Assembly (NCBI GenBank): GCA_963798745.1
Contig: CAWCUF010000009.1
Span: 1 to 64,000 of the forward strand
Direction: 5' to 3'
Length of the DNA stretch: 64,000 nt
Source: Prado023 sp963798745
GTDB lineage: Bacteria; Actinomycetota; Actinomycetes; S36-B12; CAIYMF01
The translations under genes and the position numbers were made by a program. Below the pieces are notes generated by a model. It had not been told where the DNA came from. It searched no databases and saw only the letters and a list, made by a program, of their open reading frames with translations. Of the stretch, positions 7,653 through 16,073 are shown one piece after another. The first letter of the stretch is position 1. The number at the start of each line of letters is the position of its first letter.

Positions 7653-8620
7653 GTGAATACGGACCGCCGGACGTTGTCCGGATCGAGGAGATCCCGGTCC
7701 CGAAGCCTCACGCGGGTGAGGTACTGATCAAGGTGCATCTGAGCACGGTGAACCGCACCGACTGTGGATACCGGGCGGCGCACCCGTTCTTCATCCGAGC
7801 TTTCACCGGTTGGCGCAGGCCGAAGCGGACCGTGCTGGGCACAGAGTTCGCCGGGCTGGTGGAAGCGGTGGGATCGGGCGTGGGACGGTTCATGGTCGAC
7901 GACCGGGTCTTCGGCTACAGCGAGCCCGACTTCGGAGCCCACGCGGAGTACCTCACGGTTGACCAGGATGGCCCGGTCGCGATCATCCCCGAGGGGGTCT
8001 CCGAGGAACGTGCAGCCGCCGCCACCGAGGCCTCGCACTACGCTCTGGCGATCATCCGTAAGGGCGGGATCGAGCCCGGGCAGGATGCCCTGGTCTACGG
8101 GTCCAGCGGAGGGATCGGGTCGGCAGCCGTGCAACTGCTCAAGGTCCTTGACGTCAATGTCACTGCGGCGTGCGGACCGGAGGCCGTCGACCTCATGGCC
8201 CAGATCGGCGCGGACCGGGTGATTGACCGCACTGCCGAGGACTTCACGCAGGGCAGCGATCGGTACGACGTCGTCATCGACGCCGTGGGCAAGAGCAGCT
8301 TCAGCAAGTGTCGACCGGTGCTGCGCCCCCATGGCAGGTACCTCACGACGGATCTCGGTCGCGGATGGCAGAACCCGCCCCTGCAGCTCGCGACCAAGTT
8401 CGGTCGTGGGCGGCGGGTCATGCTGCCGACCCCGCAGCCGTTCGACAAGGCGCTCATCGAGGAGTTCCAGGAGTTGCTGAGCACCGGTCAGTTCCGGCCG
8501 GTGCTCGACGAGCGGCGCTTCGATCTGGGCCAGATCGTCGAGGCGTACCGGTACGTCGAGTCACAGCAGAAGATGGGCAACGTTCTGCTCGAGGTGGCAC
8601 CAGCCCAATCCGATCGGTGA
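7634..8620 (+). CDS. Zinc-type (MDR) NADPH:quinone reductase-like dehydrogenase
   Basis: A 328-residue medium-chain dehydrogenase/reductase. It has an N-terminal GroES-like fold (PKPHAGEVLIKVHLSTVNRT, LGTEFAGLVEAVGSGV) and a Rossmann domain with VYGSSGGIGSAAVQLLKVL near 155-170. The usual catalytic-zinc Cys/His set and the four structural-zinc cysteines are absent, which puts it with zinc-less quinone-reductase-like enzymes. The start is GTG, 6 nt after the -10 hexamer TACAGT (7622-7627), so it is probably leaderless. The substrate is unknown. Confidence 0.9.
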   Translation: MRAAVSREYGPPDVVRIEEIPVPKPHAGEVLIKVHLSTVNRTDCGYRAAHPFFIRAFTGWRRPKRTVLGTEFAGLVEAVGSGVGRFMVDDRVFGYSEPDFGAHAEYLTVDQDGPVAIIPEGVSEERAAAATEASHYALAIIRKGGIEPGQDALVYGSSGGIGSAAVQLLKVLDVNVTAACGPEAVDLMAQIGADRVIDRTAEDFTQGSDRYDVVIDAVGKSSFSKCRPVLRPHGRYLTTDLGRGWQNPPLQLATKFGRGRRVMLPTPQPFDKALIEEFQELLSTGQFRPVLDERRFDLGQIVEAYRYVESQQKMGNVLLEVAPAQSDR

Positions 8621-8693
8621 TCGGGCGGCAGGTTGCTCCAGGCGCGACCTGCCTCGGGGGTGGATCGCGAACACGCTATGGCTCCTAGCGGAG

Positions 8694-8915
8694 CTACGCT
8701 GCATCTCGGCATCGGTGATGCGTTGGCACCAGGGACAGGTTTTGCGCACGTAGCTGCTCGAGGCTGGCGACGACCCGGACAGTGAACTCGTTCAGGTAGC
8801 TCTGCAGGTGCGCCTCGTCGACCGAGCCCTGGTGGGTGCCCAGTAGCCACCGTTTGGCCAGGAGGAGCACCGCTACCGGGGCGAGGGAGCCCCACCATGC
8901 TGGTCATGCTTGGTG
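8694..8915 (-). mobile_element. IS1595/ISXO2-type transposase remnant
   Basis: The minus strand carries the conserved C-terminal piece KRWLLGTHQGSVDEAHLQSY followed by LNEFTVR, characteristic of the DDE domain of IS1595-family (ISXO2-like) transposases. After that the normal FNRR... end is replaced by unrelated sequence to a TAG at 8696-8694. The N-terminal 200-odd residues, the zinc ribbon and terminal inverted repeats are missing. It is a dead relic. Confidence 0.55.
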
Positions 8916-9406
8916 GCCGCGTGGGCAGGGCACGGGCGGCGGTCGGGCGGAGCTTGCTCGACGTTCGCCTGCACCGGGACCCGCCCGGTCAGTGGTGTGG
9001 CTGTCACGACTCACGCGTCGCGGGCGCGACAGCGGGCACGTAGTGCGCCGCCTCACCAGGTCGGGGATGACAGTTGTCATCGTGGGCTGCCCGGTTGGTC
9101 GCCGGTCAAAGCCAGCCGCGGTGTCAGGCAGGTCGGGCCTCAGTCCGACGAACGTCCGCGTCCTTCTGGGCAGGAAACGACGCCCGGCAGCCGAGACCGA
9201 GCATGCTCTCGTGGTGTGTCCACATGCCGGATTGACGCCGTCGTCGCTGCCCTGGCGGACGTGATTCCGGTCTGGGGTCTACGGCTGTGGATCGGGTCGC
9301 GAGTGAACGGTTGGGCGGAGAGTGAGGGTTCTCTGAGCGCCAGGTGGTGTCGACCTGCAACAGATCTGGACCGATGGGGTTGTTCACCACGAGGGCGGGC
9401 TGGCAG
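8916..9406. other. 491-bp stretch with an orphan palindrome
   Basis: No gene was recognised between the transposase relic and the CPBP protease. A near-perfect operator-like palindrome with 7-bp arms, GATGACA-GT-TGTCATC (9066-9081), stands alone with no promoter-proximal gene. It may be a left-over regulator site. Confidence 0.35.
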
Positions 9407-10264
9407 TCAGGGTTCTGGCTGGGTGCTGGGCCGGGGCACGGGTTGGCCACGGTTGAGGGTCTTCCATCCCCAGATGGTGCCGATGACTCCGACCGCGAGC
9501 AGGAGGAGCGCGAAGTTCGTCCAGCGGCCCAGGTTGGTGGCGAAGAACTCGGGCAGGAGTGCCGCCGAGGCGTTGCCGAGGGTGTGGAAGGTGATGGCGA
9601 CCAGCAGGCTTCCCGAGGTGTTGTTGTACAGCCAGGTGTAGAGCACGGCGAGCAGCATCTGCTGCAGGATGAACTGCCAGGCTGGGATGGCTTGCTGAAC
9701 CGTGCCGTCGATGAGGAACAGCGGCAGGTGCCAGGAGCCCCAGATCAGGCCCAGGATGAGGCTGGCGGTCAGGGCGTTGCGCCCGCTCTGCAGCCGGTCC
9801 AGGGCGTAGCCCCGCCAGCCGAACTCCTCGAGCCCACCGCCCACGAACAGGATGATGGCGATCGTGCCCAGGACCGTTGCCAGCGAGGGGACCGCCCAGT
9901 CTTGAAGATCGTCGCCGGCCAGGACGAGGACCAGGGTCGTGAGCACCCCGACCGTGGGAAGCAGCAGTAGCGTCGGTAGCCACCATCGCTTGTCGAAGTT
10001 CGTGGCGAACGCCCGACGCAGCAGGCGTCCCATGCCCGCCCGTCCCGACTGGCGGCCGACCAGGACGAACGCGGCCACTGTTGGTCCCAGGACGGCGAAC
10101 AGCCCCAGTAGCCCGACGATCTCGGGTAGGTCGGTCATCGCGGTCGAGCGAAGGACGCTAGGCAGCCACAGCAGCCAGGAGATGGCGAACGTCAGGGCGA
10201 CGAACTGGCCCAGCTGCCGCCGATCCGCCGGTGAGGTGCCCAGCTGGCTCACGGGGTGCCGCAT
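9407..10264 (-). CDS. CPBP-family intramembrane metalloprotease
   Basis: A 285-residue integral membrane protein of the CAAX-protease/bacteriocin-processing (Rce1-like) family. The expected motifs are present: EExxxR as E146-E147-R151 in GGGLEEFGWRGYALDRL, then H179 in WGSWHLPLF, and H227/N231 in FHTLGNASA. About eight hydrophobic segments flank them. The start ATG lies 6 nt from TAGGGT (minus strand, 10276-10271), a leaderless arrangement. The substrate is unknown; it is not next to a bacteriocin gene. Confidence 0.9.
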   Translation of the reverse strand: MRHPVSQLGTSPADRRQLGQFVALTFAISWLLWLPSVLRSTAMTDLPEIVGLLGLFAVLGPTVAAFVLVGRQSGRAGMGRLLRRAFATNFDKRWWLPTLLLLPTVGVLTTLVLVLAGDDLQDWAVPSLATVLGTIAIILFVGGGLEEFGWRGYALDRLQSGRNALTASLILGLIWGSWHLPLFLIDGTVQQAIPAWQFILQQMLLAVLYTWLYNNTSGSLLVAITFHTLGNASAALLPEFFATNLGRWTNFALLLLAVGVIGTIWGWKTLNRGQPVPRPSTQPEP

Positions 10265-10669
10265 CCCGGGACCCTAGCGGGGTGCGACGGATGTGGTCCA
10301 CGTCGGGAAGGACGTGGGTCTGCGGGGAAGAGAGCGTCTCTGTGATGGCAACAGTGTCGTCGGGGTCGACCTGGACGTCCTCCGACCGGTCACTCGCCAG
10401 CGCGAAGGTCAGGCACCCTCCGCAAGCAGTGCGACAGCGGCCATGGCGTGCGGCCCGGCCGGCGAGACCGCGTCGGGATCCGCCACCGCAACGCTGCCGA
10501 CGTGCCGGGTCCCTTGTGCCTCGCCGACCATCTTTCCTATGTTCGGTTCTGTGAGGGTGGGATGTTCGCGTGGCTTCCCCGTCAGCCGACAGCGCTTGAC
10601 GGCTGGCACCACCGGCGACCGGGTTCCTGGAATCCCTCCCGGCCGGAGGTGACGCCGACGCCCCGCCAA
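10265..10669. other. 405-bp stretch without a recognised gene
   Basis: It holds the CPBP promoter at its left end. The long minus-strand frame that crosses it reads through the tRNA-like remnant and shows no protein family. Nothing else is seen. Confidence 0.45.
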
Positions 10670-10709
10670 GGGCCCGTAGGTTGCCGGTTCGAGCCCCGCG
10701 GGGCCCACA
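10670..10709 (+). other. tRNA 3'-half-like remnant
   Basis: The sequence folds as a T-arm: GCCGG (10683-10687), loop TTCGAGC (10688-10694), CCCGC (10695-10699) with one mismatch. A 7-nt GGGGCCC and A follow, as in an acceptor 3' strand, but then CAA instead of CCA. No matching 5' acceptor, D-arm or anticodon arm was found in the preceding 80 nt. The reverse-complement translation PAGLEPATYGP is the usual antisense signature of a tRNA 3' end. Such fragments are often left as attachment sites by integrated elements; that origin is inference. Confidence 0.35.
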
Positions 10710-10736
10710 AGCTCTGCGGTTGCTCGGTCGTGGGTG

Positions 10737-10910
10737 TCAGTATCGGCGCCGGAGCAGTGGGGCCACGTGCGGGTCCTGCGATGCCCAGGTGAGTGCATCT
10801 TCAGGGGATTCGGGCAGTTGCCCGACCCGCTTGGCCATCTCCCTGGCGGCGACGAACGAGTCGCGGTACCGGTCAGATCGGTAGTCGCCGATCGTGGATG
10901 CGTTGGCCAT
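10737..10910 (-). CDS. Small 57-residue protein at the end of the carbamoyl operon
   Basis: ATG at 10910 follows GAGGAAGG with good spacing. The 57 residues read MANASTIGDYRSDRYRDSFV, then EMAKRVGQLPESPEDALTWA, and end APLLRRRY. It is soluble, charged and without recognised domains. It is the last gene after the permease, on the same strand, 121 bp downstream, so it is probably co-transcribed with the FdrA operon. The ribosome binding site and unbiased amino-acid composition support a real gene. Function unknown. Confidence 0.6.
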   Translation of the reverse strand: MANASTIGDYRSDRYRDSFVAAREMAKRVGQLPESPEDALTWASQDPHVAPLLRRRY

Positions 10911-11031
10911 GGTCCTTCCTCAAGGTCCTGCTGGGTGTTGGGCGGGAGAAGTGCAGGGCCGGCCGAGGGTTCCTCGACCAGCCCGGCACACCCAAACCGG
11001 TTGCACACCCATACCGGTTGGTGGTGGCGTG

Positions 11032-12996
11032 TCAGCCGACGCTCGTGGCTTGTCGGTAGTTGCGCCACCCGCCGTGTGCGGTGATCTCCGGGTGCCCCTG
11101 GGCCATCTCCCGGTCGTAGAGGATCCCTGGCACCGTGCGGCCGTCGGCGAGCTCCACCGGCCCGCGGTACAGGCCCGCCGGTTCCCGTTCGACCACCTTG
11201 AGCAGCACCTCGGTGGGCAGGGTGTAGAGCTCGCCGGGGATCGATGCCCCGGTCTCGCCCTCGGTCACCCGGTACATGCCGGGGTGCACGTCGCCGATGC
11301 TGTGGACCCGGTAGACCGGTGCCGTGGCGACCTCCTCGACGAACTCCGCGCCCTCGAGGTTGCCGTGCAGCTCCAGGCCACGCATCAGGGTGCCGTTGAC
11401 GAACAGCAGCCCGTCGTCGAGCTCGGTGTTGACCTCGTTGCGGGCTGCCCAGGCGAACCAGCCCAGGACCGCGGCGAAGCCCAGGTAGCCGATCGTGATC
11501 TGCTGGGAGGCGTTCCACGCCACGGCGTAGGCGTTGATCAGTCCGACGAAGGACAGCCCCGCGGCGATCAGGGCCGTCACGGAGGCGGCCACCAGCCGGC
11601 GGTCGATGACGAAGGCTGCGATGGCGCCGAGCAGGATGCCGACCAGCACCGATCCCTGTCCGAACAGCTTGAGCCCGTCGTAGATGACCCCGTTGGAGAT
11701 CAGCACGTCGACCCCCACTTCCTCGACGCTGGTACCGGCACTGGCCAGGGTGTTGTCGATCTGGCCGACTGCCCACTCCGCGAGGCTGGGCAGCATCGCC
11801 AGGACGATGGCCGGGGCGTAGCGCCGGCTGTTGACGTTGAAGGCCTGCGCGCCGATGACCAGGCCGATGAACAGCAGGACGGGCACCAGCGACTGGACCG
11901 GGAACACCGCCAGGAAGGTGGCCACCAGGCCGGTGGTGCAGACCACGGCCACCACGATGCCGGTCACCAGCGAGTACCCGATCCGCCCGCCGGCCTGCTT
12001 CCATCCCGGGTGCCCGATGTAGACCGCAGGCGGGAACGGGGAGCCGAGGAAAGAACCGACAACGGCGCCCAGGCCGTCGGCGGACAGCACCTGGCGGACC
12101 GAGTAGCGGTCCCCGGCCGCAGCCGCGGACTCCACGTTGGTCATACCCTCGGTGAAGTTGTAGATGCCCAGCGGGATCGCCGAGGCGAGCAGCGGGGCGA
12201 TGTCCTCAAGCCCGGTGAGCACGTCGCCGCTGGGGAACGGCAGTTGCAGGGCGAGGCTGCCGATCGAGTCCCCGACCGCCGTGGTGGTCAGGATGTCCGA
12301 CCAGCCCAGCGCCACCGCGATCCAGGCCACCGCGGTCGACACTCCCACGGCAAGCAGGGCGACCGGGGCGCCGAACGGCATCCGACGGCTGCCCAGGAAG
12401 CCCAGCAGGATGAACGCGAACGCGATGAAGCCGATCCACGCCGCCTGCCACATCTGGGCGGCCGGGCGCATGGAGATGAAGGTGATCGAGATGCCCGCCA
12501 GGGCGCCCAGCAGCGCCGCGCGCGGGGTGATCCGGCGGATGTAGGGGCCGAAGAACGCCCCGATCAGGACGATGATGCCGATGATGAACGCCCAGGCGAG
12601 GCCGGCGCGCCAGGCCTTCATCGGGTCACCGGACTGGATGAGCACCGGGAGCATGACCACGAACACGACGATGAACGTGTGCGGCACGCTGGGGCCGTAC
12701 GGAAGCGCGGTCACGTCGGTCCGGTTCTCCCGCACGGCCAGGCGCCGGGCCAGGAAGGCGTACCAGATGTTGCCCAGCGGCAGGGCGATGCCCAGCGCGG
12801 GCAGGATCCGCCCGTAGACCGTGTCCACCGGGATCTGCACGACGTACAGGCACAGCCCGGTGAGCACGATGACGTTGAGCAGCACGTTGGTGCCCAGTCC
12901 GAACAGGCCGTTCCAGTCCCCGCGGGTCCACCAGGGGATCCGCAGCGCCCCTGCCGATACGGATCCCCTGGGCGCCGATGCCGTTGCGTTGGTCAT
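11032..12996 (-). CDS. NCS2-like permease fused to an allophanate-hydrolase-type C-terminal domain
   Basis: A 654-residue protein. Residues 1-520 form about 12 hydrophobic helices resembling NCS2/AzgA-type nucleobase permeases (ALPYGPSVPHTFIVVFVVM, LGIYNFTEGMTNVES, VVGSFLGSPFPPAVYIGHPG). Residues about 525-654 are soluble: LLFVNGTLMRGLELHGNLEG, TAPVYRVHSIGDVHPGMY, ELADGRTVPGILYD and ITAHGGWRNY. This matches the pattern of the C-terminal, gamma-glutamylcyclotransferase-like domain of allophanate hydrolase (AtzF). It starts 4 nt after the hydrolase stop, within the operon. Inference: it imports a ureide or amide substrate of the pathway, and the tail may sense or process it. Family is known; the fusion and role are inferred. 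Confidence 0.8.
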   Translation of the reverse strand: MTNATASAPRGSVSAGALRIPWWTRGDWNGLFGLGTNVLLNVIVLTGLCLYVVQIPVDTVYGRILPALGIALPLGNIWYAFLARRLAVRENRTDVTALPYGPSVPHTFIVVFVVMLPVLIQSGDPMKAWRAGLAWAFIIGIIVLIGAFFGPYIRRITPRAALLGALAGISITFISMRPAAQMWQAAWIGFIAFAFILLGFLGSRRMPFGAPVALLAVGVSTAVAWIAVALGWSDILTTTAVGDSIGSLALQLPFPSGDVLTGLEDIAPLLASAIPLGIYNFTEGMTNVESAAAAGDRYSVRQVLSADGLGAVVGSFLGSPFPPAVYIGHPGWKQAGGRIGYSLVTGIVVAVVCTTGLVATFLAVFPVQSLVPVLLFIGLVIGAQAFNVNSRRYAPAIVLAMLPSLAEWAVGQIDNTLASAGTSVEEVGVDVLISNGVIYDGLKLFGQGSVLVGILLGAIAAFVIDRRLVAASVTALIAAGLSFVGLINAYAVAWNASQQITIGYLGFAAVLGWFAWAARNEVNTELDDGLLFVNGTLMRGLELHGNLEGAEFVEEVATAPVYRVHSIGDVHPGMYRVTEGETGASIPGELYTLPTEVLLKVVEREPAGLYRGPVELADGRTVPGILYDREMAQGHPEITAHGGWRNYRQATSVG

Positions 12997-13000
12997 GTCC

Positions 13001-13684
13001 TCACTCCTTGATCGTGTCGGTCGACGAGATGGCGGCCAGCAGGGCGTCGCTGGAGGTGACCCATCCCACGATGCCGCCCTGAGCCGAGAACATGGCCAGG
13101 GCAGAGGCGTGGAACTCGGGGAAGTAGGAGCCCGTGGCGTCCGAGAGGATCAGGCACTCGAAGCCGCGGTCGTTGGCCGCGCGCACGGTGGTCTGCACGC
13201 ATACCTCCGTGGTGACGCCGGTGACGATCAGGTGCGTGATCCCCCGGGCGCGCAGGATGGTCTCCAGGTCGGTGGCGTAGAACGCGTCCTTGCCCGGCTT
13301 GTCGAGCACGACCTCGCCCTCGACGGGGGCGAGTTCGGCGACGATGTCGTGCCCGTGCGACCCGCGCACCAGCAGCCGACCCATCGGGCCGTCGTCGCCG
13401 ATCCGCAGCGACGGGTTGCCCCGCTCCCGCTTGGCTGGGTAGAGGTCGGTCAGGTCGGGGCGGTGCCCCTCGCGGGTGTGGATCACGGTGGCACCGTGTG
13501 TCCGGAACGCGGTCAGGACGCGCTGCGTGGGCTCGATGGTCGTGCGCAGCAACGACACGTCGTTGCCCAGCGATTCACCGAAGCCCCCGGGTTCGACGAA
13601 GTCGCGCTGGAAGTCGATGCACAGCAGTGCTGTGTGCTCGAAGTCGAAGGCGAACGGGTACGGATCCGCCGGGGTGGTGATCAT
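13001..13684 (-). CDS. Isochorismatase-fold cysteine hydrolase, biuret-hydrolase-like
   Basis: A 227-residue amidohydrolase with the Asp-Lys-Cys triad D24 (LLCIDFQRDF), K129 (VLDKPGK) and C162 (VTTEVCVQTT). It resembles biuret hydrolase and ureidoacrylate hydrolase rather than true isochorismatases: the N-terminal DPYPFAFD, IEPTQRVLTAFR and IHTREGHRPDL segments are like BiuH. It should cleave a C-N bond in a ureide or amide, releasing ammonia or a carbamate. Start and stop overlap the carbamate kinase by 4 nt (ATGA), so the genes are translationally coupled. The exact substrate (biuret, oxamate-type or ureido acid) is not settled by sequence. Confidence 0.85.
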   Translation of the reverse strand: MITTPADPYPFAFDFEHTALLCIDFQRDFVEPGGFGESLGNDVSLLRTTIEPTQRVLTAFRTHGATVIHTREGHRPDLTDLYPAKRERGNPSLRIGDDGPMGRLLVRGSHGHDIVAELAPVEGEVVLDKPGKDAFYATDLETILRARGITHLIVTGVTTEVCVQTTVRAANDRGFECLILSDATGSYFPEFHASALAMFSAQGGIVGWVTSSDALLAAISSTDTIKE

Positions 13685-14697
13685 GGGTGGTCCTCCTGTG
13701 GTGGCGTTGCTGGGGTCGTGGGTTCGGTGCCGGGAGATGCGGTCCCGGCGAGGATGTGCGTCCCGGCGGAGCTTCGCAGGGCGTCGGGAAGGCAGCTGAT
13801 CGAGGTGATGATGGCCCGCCGCCCACCGCCGTCGAGGAATTGCAGCGCGGACTCGATCTTGGGTCCCATGGACCCGGCGGGGAACTCTCCAGCGGCCAGG
13901 TGGGCGCGGGCCTGGTCGGCGCTGACCTGGGACAGGGCCTGCTGGTGTGGGGTGCCGAAGCCGATGTAGACCTGGTCGACGCCGGTGACCAGCACCAGGG
14001 TGTCCAGGTCGATGCGCGCGGCCAGCAGGGCGGAGGCGCGGTCCTTGTCCACGACGGCATCGACGCTGTGCCAGCCGTCGTCATCGCGGGCCACCGGGAT
14101 CCCACCGCCGCCCGCGGCGATCACGACCGCCCCGGAGTGGGCCAGGGTCGCGATCTGGTCGGCCTCGAGGATGTCCAGGGGCAGTGGGCTGGGCACGACC
14201 CGGCGGTAGACCCCGTCGCTGGTCTGGACCACCGACCAACCGGCCTCGATCGTGCGCAGTCGCGCCGTGTCGGCGCTCATCGTGCCGCCGATGGGCTTGG
14301 TCGGGGCATGGAACGCGGGATCGGTCGGATCGACCTCGGTGTGTGTGAGTACCGTCGCGGCCCGGGTCGTCAGCCCCCGTCGGTGCAGGGCGTTGTTGAT
14401 CTCCAGGGCCAGGATGTGCCCGATACCGCCCTGGGAGTCGGCCACCGCGAGCCACAGCGGCAGGTTGGGCAGGCCCTCGACGACCGCCTCGGGTGCCACG
14501 AGCTCTCCGCGGCGCAGGATGTAGCCGACCTGCGGGCCGTTGCCGTGGCTGACCACGATCGCCCAGCCCTCCTCGACCAGTTCGGCCAGTTGGGCGCCGA
14601 ACTCGGCTGCCCGTTGCGCCTGGCGGACCAGGGAACCGTCCTCACCCTCCCTGACCAGCGCATTGCCGCCGATCGCGATCAATGCCGTGCCGGTCAT
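13681..14697 (-). CDS. arcC: Carbamate kinase
   Basis: A 338-residue amino-acid-kinase-fold enzyme: carbamoyl phosphate + ADP gives ATP + carbamate, which breaks down to ammonia and CO2. Visible motifs are the N-terminal IAIGGNALVREGEDG, the substrate loop VVSHGNGPQVG, and the central VVIAAGGGGIPVARDDDG. The length is slightly above the usual 310 because of a C-terminal Pro/Thr tail. It overlaps its neighbours by 4 nt on both sides. Beside FdrA/AllG/AllH it would harvest ATP from the carbamoyl phosphate they make, as AllK does in E. coli allantoin catabolism. Confidence 0.95.
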   Translation of the reverse strand: MTGTALIAIGGNALVREGEDGSLVRQAQRAAEFGAQLAELVEEGWAIVVSHGNGPQVGYILRRGELVAPEAVVEGLPNLPLWLAVADSQGGIGHILALEINNALHRRGLTTRAATVLTHTEVDPTDPAFHAPTKPIGGTMSADTARLRTIEAGWSVVQTSDGVYRRVVPSPLPLDILEADQIATLAHSGAVVIAAGGGGIPVARDDDGWHSVDAVVDKDRASALLAARIDLDTLVLVTGVDQVYIGFGTPHQQALSQVSADQARAHLAAGEFPAGSMGPKIESALQFLDGGGRRAIITSISCLPDALRSSAGTHILAGTASPGTEPTTPATPPQEDHP

Positions 14698-16073
14698 GCG
14701 CGGGCCTCCGAGTCCGAGACGAGGTAGCCGACGGCCTCGAGGAACACCTCGGGCGGGGCGGTCACGATGCCCGCGCCGATCTGCCCGATGCCAGCCTCGC
14801 GGTGCGCGATCCCGGTGTTGATCACCGGCAGCACGCCGGTGTCCAGCACGCGCAGGACGTCGATGCCGCTGGGGGTTCCGGTGAAGTTCAGGCTCGGGAT
14901 GGAGTAGGCCGGATGCGCTCGTGTGGTGATGCGGCGCATCGACCGGGTGATGTCCAGTGCGTCGGCGGGGGTACCACCCACGAACTGCGTGATCGCCGGC
15001 GAGGCCGCCATCGCGAACCCGCCCAGGCCCAGGGTCTCGGTGATCGCGGAGTCCCCGAGGTCCGGGTTGGCGTCAGTGATGCTGAAGCCGGGGAAGAACA
15101 GCCCGTCGGCCGGGCCGACGGGGGCGGTGAACCATCGCTCGCCGGTTCCGGCCACCCGCAGGCCGAACTCGACGCCGTTGCGGCTCATCGCGGTGACGAT
15201 GGTCGAGTCGGCGATCCCGATGGCGGCGTCGGTGGCGAGCTTTGCCGCCGCCATCGACACGTTGAGCATGAAGTGGTCGTTGTCAGCCAGGAACTTCAGG
15301 ACCTCCAGACCGTGCGGGGCGGCTGCGATCGCGGGCGCCATCCGCCGGGCGAACAGGCTGGTCGCGGCGACGTTGCGGTTGTGCCCCTCGTCGCCCATCA
15401 TCAGCGCTTGCGCGACGATGCTGGTGACATCGATCGGGCCGGTGTCGCTCAGCGCCGAGTCCAGCACCGGGCCGAGCACGTCTCGCATCCAAGCCAGCCG
15501 GGTCAGCACCTCCTGGTCGTAGGCGCCGAAGCGCAGCACCTTGCCCAGGCCCTCGTTGAGGGAGGCGAACGCTGCACGGCCCTGGTCTGTGACGACGACC
15601 ACCGGCATCGAGGGGGCCAGGACGCCGGCCATCGGGCCCACGGCGCCGTGGTGGTGGCAGGGGGCGACCTCGATCTGCCCGTCTCGCAGCTGTTCCAGCG
15701 CGTCGGCTTCGTCGGTGGCCCAACCCTCGAACAGGGCTGCCCCCATCAGGCCCCCGAGCATCGGACCGCACATGCGCTCCACCTCGATGGGGGGCCCGGC
15801 GTGCAGCAGGAGCCGGCGCTGGGCCATCGCCGGGATGGCCTCGACGGCCGGTTGCACGCCGGTCAGTTGCGGGCGGACCGCGTGCATGGCGGCCACGGCC
15901 AGCTCATTGGCGGTCTGGGTGCGCTCGGTATCCAGCGACACCATGCTCCGGGCGGCTTCCGCGTCTCCGAACGCGGGCGGTCGCCAGTCCAACTGCACGA
16001 CATGCTCGGGCTTCACGCCCTCGACGATCAACGGCAGTCCGACGTTGAGCACGCGCACACCGGCGGTGATCAT
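14694..16073 (-). CDS. DUF1116 protein, AllG/YlbE-like transcarbamylase subunit
   Basis: A 459-residue DUF1116 protein of usual length. Conserved stretches are PPIEVERMCGPMLGGLMGA, VAPCHHHGAVGPMAGVL, MMGDEGHNRNVAATSL and PVINTGIAHREAGIGQIGAG. E. coli AllG, with FdrA (AllF) and AllH, forms the oxamate carbamoyltransferase that phosphorolyses oxalurate to oxamate and carbamoyl phosphate. The full trio is present here in one overlapping operon, so the role carries over as a good inference. Natural substrate not proven. Overlaps fdrA and arcC by 4 nt each. Confidence 0.9.
   Translation of the reverse strand: MITAGVRVLNVGLPLIVEGVKPEHVVQLDWRPPAFGDAEAARSMVSLDTERTQTANELAVAAMHAVRPQLTGVQPAVEAIPAMAQRRLLLHAGPPIEVERMCGPMLGGLMGAALFEGWATDEADALEQLRDGQIEVAPCHHHGAVGPMAGVLAPSMPVVVVTDQGRAAFASLNEGLGKVLRFGAYDQEVLTRLAWMRDVLGPVLDSALSDTGPIDVTSIVAQALMMGDEGHNRNVAATSLFARRMAPAIAAAPHGLEVLKFLADNDHFMLNVSMAAAKLATDAAIGIADSTIVTAMSRNGVEFGLRVAGTGERWFTAPVGPADGLFFPGFSITDANPDLGDSAITETLGLGGFAMAASPAITQFVGGTPADALDITRSMRRITTRAHPAYSIPSLNFTGTPSGIDVLRVLDTGVLPVINTGIAHREAGIGQIGAGIVTAPPEVFLEAVGYLVSDSEARA

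Noticed and set aside
10409..12004. 531-codon minus-strand frame ending past the permease with PAGLEPATYGP
   Set aside because: It is out of frame with the permease, and the motif is the usual antisense product of tRNA 3' ends, not a protein domain.
10894..13011. 705-codon plus-strand open frame opposite the permease
   Set aside because: Low-complexity Asp/Gln/Val/His composition. The permease on the other strand has membrane helices and a family match.
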